A stretch of DNA of 64,000 nucleotides from Curvibacter cyanobacteriorum (GTDB taxonomy: Bacteria; Pseudomonadota; Gammaproteobacteria; Burkholderiales; Burkholderiaceae_C), in NCBI RefSeq assembly GCF_028649475.1, contig NZ_JAQSIP010000014.1:18848-82847 (forward strand). Reading direction: 5' to 3'. The position numbers and the translations under genes were made by a program. The notes under the pieces were generated by a model. That model worked only from the letters and a program-made list of their open reading frames with translations. It searched no databases and was not told the DNA's origin. Shown one piece after another: positions 58,451-64,000 of the stretch. The number at the start of each line of letters is the position of its first letter. The stretch's first letter is position 1.

Positions 58451-59371
58451 TCAGGCCTTGGGCGCCGGCGGCAGGATCTCGTCGAGCATGCGGGCCACGC
58501 CTTGCTGCCAATGCGGCAGTTGCAAGCCCAGGGCCTGCTGCAATTTGGCCGTGCTCAGGCGCGAGTTGTGCGGGCGCTTGGCCGGTGTCGGGAAGGCGCT
58601 GGTGGGCACCGGGGCGATGGCGTCGGGCGCCGTCTTCAGGGCCACGCCCGCGCGGCGCGCGTGCTCGATCACAAAGCTCGCGTAACCATGCCAGCTGGTC
58701 TGCCCGCCCGCCACCGCGTGGTACAGGCCCGACAGCTCGGGCTGGCGCGCCAAGGCACGGATGCCGTGCGCGGTCACGTCGGCCAACAAGTCAGCGCCCG
58801 TGGGGGCACCGATCTGGTCGTCGATCACGGTCAGCTTGTCGCGCTCGCCGGCCAGGCGCAGCATGGTCTTGGCAAAGTTGCCGCCGCGCGCGGCGTAGAC
58901 CCAGCTGGTGCGCAAGATCAAGTGCCGCACGCCCGAGCGCTGGATCAGTTGCTCGCCCTCCAGCTTGGTGGCGCCGTACACGCTCAGCGGGGCTGGCGTG
59001 TCGGTCTCGGTCCAGGGCTGGTCGCCGCTGCCGTCAAACACATAGTCGGTGCTGTAGTGGATCAGGCTGGCGCCAAGGCGCGCGCCTTCTTCGGCCAGCA
59101 CCCCCGGGGCCAGGGCGTTCAGGGTGCGGGCGAAGTCGGGTTCGCTCTCGGCCTTGTCGACGGCCGTGTGGGCCGCGGCATTGACGATCACCTGCGGGCG
59201 CACCGCGCGGATGGTGTCGGCCAGGCCGGCCAGGTTGGCGAAGTCGCCGCAGTGCTCGGTGCTGTCAAAGTCGACCGCGGTGACCGGGCCCAGCAGGCTC
59301 AGGGCGCGCTGCAGTTCCCAGCCAACTTGGCCGCCCTTGCCAAACAGCAGGATGCTGGGCGCGGCGCTCAT
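58451..59371 (-). CDS. rfbD: dTDP-4-dehydrorhamnose reductase
   Basis: 306 residues. NAD(P)H-binding [24 protein letters not shown], the catalytic YGATKLEGE (Tyr-x3-Lys) and [14 protein letters not shown] identify RmlD. It reduces the 4-keto group in the last step of dTDP-L-rhamnose synthesis. The ATG overlaps the rfbB stop by four bases, so the two are translationally coupled. Confidence 0.97.
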   Translation of the reverse strand: MSAAPSILLFGKGGQVGWELQRALSLLGPVTAVDFDSTEHCGDFANLAGLADTIRAVRPQVIVNAAAHTAVDKAESEPDFARTLNALAPGVLAEEGARLGASLIHYSTDYVFDGSGDQPWTETDTPAPLSVYGATKLEGEQLIQRSGVRHLILRTSWVYAARGGNFAKTMLRLAGERDKLTVIDDQIGAPTGADLLADVTAHGIRALARQPELSGLYHAVAGGQTSWHGYASFVIEHARRAGVALKTAPDAIAPVPTSAFPTPAKRPHNSRLSTAKLQQALGLQLPHWQQGVARMLDEILPPAPKA

Positions 59372-60435
59372 GCGGCCGCCCCGGTGTACTGGGTCTGCAC
59401 CCAGTCGCGGTAGGCACCGCTTTGCACATGGGCCACCCATTCGGGGTTGGCCAGGTACCACTCGACGGTCTTGCGGATGCCGGTGTCAAAGGTCTCGGCG
59501 GGCTTCCAGCCGAGCTCGCGCTCGAGCTTGCGGGCGTCGATGGCGTAGCGGCGGTCGTGACCCGGGCGGTCTTTGACGTAGGTGATCTGGCCGCTGTAGC
59601 TTTGGCCGTCGGCACGCGGGCGCAGCTCATCGAGCAGGCCGCAGACGGTGTGCACGATGTCCAGGTTGGGCTTCTCGTTCCAGCCGCCCACGTTGTAGGT
59701 CTCGCCCACACGGCCGGCCTCGAGCACGCGGCGGATGGCGCTGCAGTGGTCCTTGACGTAGAGCCAATCGCGCACCTGCTGGCCGTCGCCGTAGATGGGC
59801 AGCGGCTTGCCCGCCAGGGCGTTGACGATCATCAGCGGGATCAGCTTCTCGGGGAAGTGGTAAGGCCCGTAGTTGTTGGAGCAGTTGGTGGTCAGCACCG
59901 GCAGGCCATAGGTGTGGTGCCAGGCGCGCACCAGGTGGTCGCTGGCGGCCTTGCTGGCCGAGTAAGGGCTGTTGGGCTCAAAGACATGGTCTTCGGTGAA
60001 GGCCGGATCGGAGGGGGCCAGCGAGCCATAGACCTCGTCGGTGGAGACGTGCAGGAAGCGGAAGGCCGACTGGGCGTCGGCGTTCAGGCCGCCCCAGTAG
60101 GCGCGCACGGCCTCGAGCAGGCGCAGGGTGCCGACGACGTTGGTCTGGATGAAGGCTTCCGGGCCGTGGATGGAGCGGTCCACGTGGGACTCGGCAGCAA
60201 AGTTGATGACCGCGCGCGGTTGGTGGCGGGCCAGCAAGTCGGCCACCAGGGCGCTGTCGCCGATGTCGCCATGCACAAAGAGGTGGCGGGCGTCGCCCTC
60301 CAGCGAGGCCAGGTTCTCACGGTTGCCCGCGTAAGTGAGCTTGTCGAGGTTGAGCACGGGCTCATCGCTCTGGGCCAGCCAGTCCAGTACAAAGTTGGCG
60401 CCAATGAAGCCGGCGCCGCCGGTCACAAGAATCAT
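59368..60435 (-). CDS. rfbB: dTDP-glucose 4,6-dehydratase
   Basis: 355 residues. The NAD-binding [17 protein letters not shown], the [11 protein letters not shown] segment, the catalytic [12 protein letters not shown] (Tyr-x3-Lys) and [15 protein letters not shown] are diagnostic. It makes dTDP-4-keto-6-deoxyglucose. First gene of the rfb operon; a GATAAT box near 60474 on the minus strand may be the -10 but has no good -35. The ATG was chosen at MILVTGG. Confidence 0.98.
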   Translation of the reverse strand: MILVTGGAGFIGANFVLDWLAQSDEPVLNLDKLTYAGNRENLASLEGDARHLFVHGDIGDSALVADLLARHQPRAVINFAAESHVDRSIHGPEAFIQTNVVGTLRLLEAVRAYWGGLNADAQSAFRFLHVSTDEVYGSLAPSDPAFTEDHVFEPNSPYSASKAASDHLVRAWHHTYGLPVLTTNCSNNYGPYHFPEKLIPLMIVNALAGKPLPIYGDGQQVRDWLYVKDHCSAIRRVLEAGRVGETYNVGGWNEKPNLDIVHTVCGLLDELRPRADGQSYSGQITYVKDRPGHDRRYAIDARKLERELGWKPAETFDTGIRKTVEWYLANPEWVAHVQSGAYRDWVQTQYTGAAA

Positions 60436-60666
60436 CTGTCTGCCTTCAAAAGGGGGGAGAACCAAAGCCGTCGATTATCTCACCGGCGTTTGGCGACCGC
60501 CCCGCGGGCGTGTGCCCGACCGCGCAGGCGCCAGTCGTAGGCACGCGCCCGCCGTCCAGGCGGCTGCCTCCAAGCAGGCCGCCAATGCGTGCCCCGCGAC
60601 GCTTAGAGTGGGGCCCCGGTGCAGCACGGGCTGCACGTTTTGGCCCCCGGCCGACCTGGAGTTCCC

Positions 60667-61239
60667 ATGAGCAAGAAGACAAAAGCCAATCCCTTGGAGG
60701 CCTCGGACCGCCGCTTGCGCAGCGCCCGCATCAAGGATTCCGCCCACCAGATCTGGCTGGCAGGCCTGGGGGCGTTCTCCATGGCCCAGGTGGAGGGCAG
60801 CAAAGTGTTCGAAACCCTCGTCAAAGAGGGGCTGAGCTTGCAAAAGAAAGGCCGCGACGCGGCGGGCGAACGCGTGAAAGCCACGCAAACCCGTTTGAGC
60901 GACCTGGCGCAAGACCTCAGTGGGCGCGCCAACAACCAATGGGACAAGCTGGAAGGCCTGTTTGAAGACCGCCTGGCACGCAGCCTGGAACGTCTGGGGG
61001 TGCCCAGCGCCCAGTCCCAGACCCAACTCGCCCAGCGCTTGGCCGCCCTCGAGGCACGCGCCGCGCTGGTGGCCCCGGTGCAAAGCCCCCCTCGGCCGGC
61101 GGCCCGCAAGCGCAGCGTCGCTACGGGCACCGCGCAGACCAAGGCAGCCGCCGCCAGCCCCAGGCGCCCGGCCAGTGCCAAGGCGGGTCCGGCACGCCCA
61201 CGCCCTGCCTCGGACCCAGCCGCACAGGTCGCGGGCTGA
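60667..61239 (+). CDS. Phasin-like polyhydroxyalkanoate granule-associated protein (PhaF/PhaI type)
   Basis: 190 residues. The N-terminal half is the phasin domain (IKDSAHQIWLAGLGAFSMAQVEGSKVFETLVKEG), amphipathic and coiled-coil prone. The C-terminal third is Ala/Pro/Lys/Arg-rich (RPAARKRSVATG, SPRRPASAKAGPARPRP), resembling the histone-H1-like tail of PhaF proteins that bind DNA. It presumably coats PHA granules. No other pha genes are adjacent, though a thiolase lies 10 kb away. It is divergent from rfbB. Confidence 0.88.
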   Translation: MSKKTKANPLEASDRRLRSARIKDSAHQIWLAGLGAFSMAQVEGSKVFETLVKEGLSLQKKGRDAAGERVKATQTRLSDLAQDLSGRANNQWDKLEGLFEDRLARSLERLGVPSAQSQTQLAQRLAALEARAALVAPVQSPPRPAARKRSVATGTAQTKAAAASPRRPASAKAGPARPRPASDPAAQVAG

Positions 61240-62034
61240 GCCCTTCCTCTCAAGCCCCTCCTGGGTACCGTCGCCCCCTCCGGCAAGCTGAGGCGCCGGC
61301 CCGGCGAGTCCGATGGAGGGCGCGGCTCACCGACTGCCCCCACCGCCCGCCTGCCACGCCATCTCTGCCTTTGGGCGCCGGCCGCCCCTCAGCCGCGTGC
61401 CCTAGCACCATCCCTAGTACGCCCCCCAGAGGGGCACAGGTACATTGGATCCAGCGTGGTGTGTTCGAAGGGCTGCTGGTGACCAATGTGCCTCTCAGGA
61501 CTGCAAAGCGTTCGGCCGATGTCGCCGGCGCCCGGAGCGCTGCGACCCTGCGCATCAGAGGGGTTCCGACGCCGCCCTGCAGCGCTTGGGGGTGGGGAGC
61601 CGCGGCCCATCTCCCCAGCACCGCCGCCCCTGGGGCCACCGCGGCGGCCTCGCTCATCCCGCCCTGCCCGCTCACGGTCTCCGTCTTCAGCCTCGCGCTG
61701 CTCGGCTTGGGGCGTCGGCGGTCAGCCAGCCCGCGGTGCGCCAGAACGGTGAGCACGCCCCCCTTCGAGCATCAAATTCAATACTCTTGCGCCACGTCCC
61801 CCGGGCCGACAGGGCTGGCCACCGTTCTCCCCCCTGGAAGGTCGCTTCCTGCCCGACACCAGAGCAGCCAGCCCGGCCGCGGTGCGGATGGGGGCCGAAT
61901 TGCCCCCGCCCAAGGGTTCACACTGGCTCGAAAATTGCGGAAGGGCCCCGCGACAGCGCGGACAATCGATGCCACAACCCGGCGCCTGAACAACACAACA
62001 AATCCCCTGCGCCGCCCTTCAGAGGAGACAAGCC
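61240..62034. other. 795-base region without a recognisable gene
   Basis: High-GC sequence between the phasin and the TPR-like gene. Several open frames cross it on both strands, but their translations are Arg/Pro/Ala-rich without domain, signal peptide or plausible start. I see no tRNA or IS end. AT-richer sequence around 61770-61790 and 61990-62010 could carry the promoter of the downstream gene, which has AGAGGAGA just before its ATG. Confidence 0.5.
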
Positions 62035-62820
62035 ATGAACCACTGGTCCACCTTTCCCCATTCGGGGGCCTTCGACTACAACGCCCAAAGCCTCAAGAAG
62101 TGCTGGGCCCAGTTGCACGCCGGGGATGGCGAACCCCTGCCCTCCGACCCCCGCGTGTTGGAGGCCTGGGTCAAGTTTCACAACGGCGAGTTCGAAGCTG
62201 CCCGCGACGAAGGCTTGCAGGCCGCGGCCGAGGGCATCGAGGCGGGCGCCACCGTGGCCAACAAGGCCACCTGCATCTACGCCACCTACCTCGAAAAGAA
62301 AGAAAAAACGCGGCTCGATCTGTTTTTGGAGGTGGCCCAGCGCGCGGAAAGCGTCACCCTGCTGGCCCCTCGCGCAATCAACGCCTGGTATTTGCAGGCT
62401 TACGCGCTGGGACGCTACAGCCAGGGCATCAGCGTTGCGAAAGCGCTGGCCCAAGGACTGGGTGGCAAGGTCAAGGACTCACTGGAGAAGACGCTGGCCC
62501 TGAACCCGGCCCATGCCGATGCCCACATCGCCCTGGGCACCTTCCACGCCGAAGTGATCGACAAAGTTGGCGTGCTGATCGGCCACATGACCTATGGCGC
62601 CAAGAAAGAAATCGGCCTGCACCACTTTGGCGAAGCGCTGAAGCTGAAGCCCAACTCGGCCATTGCCTTGATGGAATACGCCAATGCACTGGTGATGCTG
62701 GAAGGCGAGCAAGGCATGGAACAAGCCACCGCCTTGTATGAAAAAGCCGCGGCTTGCGAGCCTCAGGACGCCATGGAACTGCTGGACATCGAACTGGCCC
62801 GCGCCGAGCTGGCCAACTGA
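62035..62820 (+). CDS. TPR-like helical repeat protein of unknown function
   Basis: 261 residues, with no signal peptide. The C-terminal two thirds are helical repeats: SLEKTLALNPAHADAHIALGTFHAEV, HFGEALKLKPNSAIALMEYANALVM and ATALYEKAAACEPQDAMELLDIELA, each with the TPR Ala/Pro spacing. The overall arrangement (FHNGEFEAARDEGLQAA, SQGISVAKALAQGLGGKVKDSLEKTL) resembles TatT-like TPR proteins sometimes paired with transporters. None is adjacent. The ribosome site is AGAGGAGA, eight bases upstream. A role as a scaffold is only inferred. Confidence 0.85.
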   Translation: MNHWSTFPHSGAFDYNAQSLKKCWAQLHAGDGEPLPSDPRVLEAWVKFHNGEFEAARDEGLQAAAEGIEAGATVANKATCIYATYLEKKEKTRLDLFLEVAQRAESVTLLAPRAINAWYLQAYALGRYSQGISVAKALAQGLGGKVKDSLEKTLALNPAHADAHIALGTFHAEVIDKVGVLIGHMTYGAKKEIGLHHFGEALKLKPNSAIALMEYANALVMLEGEQGMEQATALYEKAAACEPQDAMELLDIELARAELAN

Positions 62821-62853
62821 CACGACCCGGTCACGCGGAGGTCGTGTGGCCTC

Positions 62854-63633
62854 TCAAGTCAGGTCTTCGGCTGGAAAACGGCGTGCAGCGATCTCGAGCA
62901 AGCCATCAAAGATCAGGTTGTCGACCAGCTCGAAATTCACCGACATGCTGGGAGCCATCTTCCAACCCGCACCGCCGGTCATCACGCACTGAGGCGTCTG
63001 AGCGCAATGGGTTTGGAGGTGGTCCACCATGCGGGCGACGGCCCCCGCAATGGCGTAGGTGCCTCCACTGGTCAAGGCATCGCTGGTGTTGGTGGGGAAG
63101 AGCTTCACTTCACCAGTCGGGACATGCAAACCCGCGGTGCCTGACTCCAGAGCACGCAGCATGATGCCGTGCCCGGGCAAGATCAGACCGCCCAAGAAAC
63201 GCCCCTCGTGGTCAATGGCCTCGACCGTCACCGCGGTCCCCACCATCACCACGATGAGGGGAGCGCATTCGCCCCGGCTCAGCATGCGGTGCCGAGCGCC
63301 AATCATCGCCACCCAGCGGTCAGCCCCCAGCCGGGTGGGGTGGTCATAGCCATTGATCAGGCCCGCTTCGCTCTGAGTGGAGACGACCCATTTGGGCATC
63401 ACATCCCAAATCTCCATCTGCTCCTCCACCCGACGCTTGACGGCTTCACCGGCCACGATGCAGCCCAGCATGCGGTCGGGCGCCGGCAGGTGCGCCCAAG
63501 CATGGTCGGCCAACTTGTCGATGTTCTCGAGGAACTCGGCGCCCTGTGCCAAGACAGTGGCCCCACGGCTCGGCTCCTCGTACAGTGCCCATTTCAGGCG
63601 GGTATTGCCCACATCAATTGCGAGGAAGCTCAT
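62854..63633 (-). CDS. coaX: Type III pantothenate kinase
   Basis: 259 residues. [19 protein letters not shown] is the ASKHA phosphate-binding motif, [13 protein letters not shown] and [13 protein letters not shown] the Asp and Thr motifs, and [14 protein letters not shown] the conserved loop. It phosphorylates pantothenate, the first step of CoA synthesis. The usual upstream birA is not beside it. It is convergent with the TPR-like gene. A small TTCCG-TCT-CGGAA dyad (63652-63664) lies just upstream of the ATG. Confidence 0.96.
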   Translation of the reverse strand: MSFLAIDVGNTRLKWALYEEPSRGATVLAQGAEFLENIDKLADHAWAHLPAPDRMLGCIVAGEAVKRRVEEQMEIWDVMPKWVVSTQSEAGLINGYDHPTRLGADRWVAMIGARHRMLSRGECAPLIVVMVGTAVTVEAIDHEGRFLGGLILPGHGIMLRALESGTAGLHVPTGEVKLFPTNTSDALTSGGTYAIAGAVARMVDHLQTHCAQTPQCVMTGGAGWKMAPSMSVNFELVDNLIFDGLLEIAARRFPAEDLT

Positions 63634-63892
63634 GCCTTGATTATGCTGAGTTTCCGTCTCGGAACTGTCATGCAAATTACTTACAGGCATGCCGCTCTGC
63701 GGAGGCGTCGACCGCCGATCCAGAGCCCTCGCCAAGCTGTGCCGAAGAGGCGCGCGAGGCGGACTTGGCCTGATCATGGGCAATGGTCAGCATCGCGGAG
63801 CACCGTGGGTGGGAGCATGGGCACCACGTCGCAGGTGGTCTGTCACAGCCCACCGGGAACCGGTGTTGAGCGATATTTCAGACCCCCAAAGA

Positions 63893-63926
63893 CAAAACCC
63901 CCGCCCAATGAAGGGAGGGGGTTTTG
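63893..63926 (-). terminator. Terminator of the rRNA operon
   Basis: Minus-strand CAAAACCCCC pairs with GGGGGTTTTG around a 14-base loop, followed by TCTTTGGGGG. It begins about a dozen bases beyond the 5S rRNA 3' end. Confidence 0.85.
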
Positions 63927-63937
63927 AGGGCTGTAAT

Positions 63938-64000
63938 AGCCTGACGATGACCTACTTTCACACGGGAACCCGCACTATCATCGGCGCTGAGTCGTTTCAC
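63938..64000 (-). rRNA. rrf: 5S ribosomal RNA, 3' part (gene continues beyond the window)
   Basis: The minus strand reads GTGAAACGACTCAGCGCCGA, TGATAGTGCGGGTTCCCGTG and then GTAGGTCATCGTCAGGCT, which matches the 3' half of betaproteobacterial 5S rRNA, including loop E and the terminal helix strand. It should be the last gene of an rRNA operon entering from beyond the right edge. Confidence 0.93.

Noticed and set aside
61371..62741. A 456-codon frame on the plus strand covering the gene-poor gap and part of the TPR-like gene
   Set aside because: It runs out of frame through the TPR-like gene, whose repeats and ribosome site are clear, and its own translation is compositionally biased.

Overview
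The window is about 64 kb of high-GC chromosome from a betaproteobacterium, most likely a member of the Burkholderiales close to the Comamonadaceae. The evidence is the porin and Bug/TTT substrate-binding protein families, a double-length fused UvrA, a SAH riboswitch in front of ahcY, a LiuR-type leucine/isovalerate catabolic module and the sequence of the 5S rRNA end. The gene content is mostly housekeeping and catabolic. I see no phage, transposase, CRISPR array or tRNA.

Layout. 0-4.4 kb: the 5' part of a porin gene, a membrane-anchored Ser/Thr kinase, RlmJ and an RlpA-like protein. 4.4-7.9 kb: a methyl-cycle block (ahcY, tlyA, metF, rlpA) behind a SAH riboswitch whose aptamer and terminator can be read base by base. 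8.0-9.7 kb: prfC. 9.9-18.3 kb: a surface-glycan modification island with a GT2, a GtrA-like flippase candidate, an SGNH lipoprotein, two paralogous polytopic glycosyltransferases flanking an acyltransferase-3, and a HAD phosphatase. 18.2-25.6 kb: a Cys-cluster protein, a Bug protein and the 1915-residue UvrA. 25.8-32.9 kb: a small membrane protein, an MHS transporter with a large insert, DUF485/ActP acetate uptake, and a convergent exonuclease/DUF294 pair.

33-43.7 kb is a long minus-strand leucine/isovalerate operon (acyl-CoA ligase, liuB, liuC, an alpha/beta hydrolase, liuD, a GhrA-like reductase, mvaB), followed by ybaK, DUF1289 and a DsbA-family isomerase. A divergent AraC regulator lies upstream. 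45-56.9 kb holds a GST, a HAD phosphatase, a YchJ-like protein, an acyl-CoA dehydrogenase, an SDR, a PNPOx-like protein, a thiolase, aceK, carbonic anhydrase, isovaleryl-CoA dehydrogenase and a PaaI thioesterase. The LiuR-type regulator and a divergent MBL hydrolase follow. A near-consensus promoter overlapped by an ACGT dyad precedes the thioesterase/ivd genes. 56.9-60.4 kb is the rfbBDAC dTDP-rhamnose operon. It is followed by a phasin, an 800-bp stretch without a recognisable gene, a TPR-like protein, coaX, and the 3' end of a 5S rRNA gene with its terminator.

How the parts fit. Ivd, LiuB/LiuD, LiuC and MvaB make the complete isovaleryl-CoA to acetoacetate plus acetyl-CoA route. Thiolase, ActP and AceK connect to acetyl-CoA and the glyoxylate-shunt branch. 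The glycan island and rfb operon point to a rhamnose-containing, possibly acylated envelope polysaccharide. The least described items are the glycan island with its paired glycosyltransferases, the twin Cx10C tail of the kinase, and the LiuR-type promoter that predicts a leaderless mRNA.
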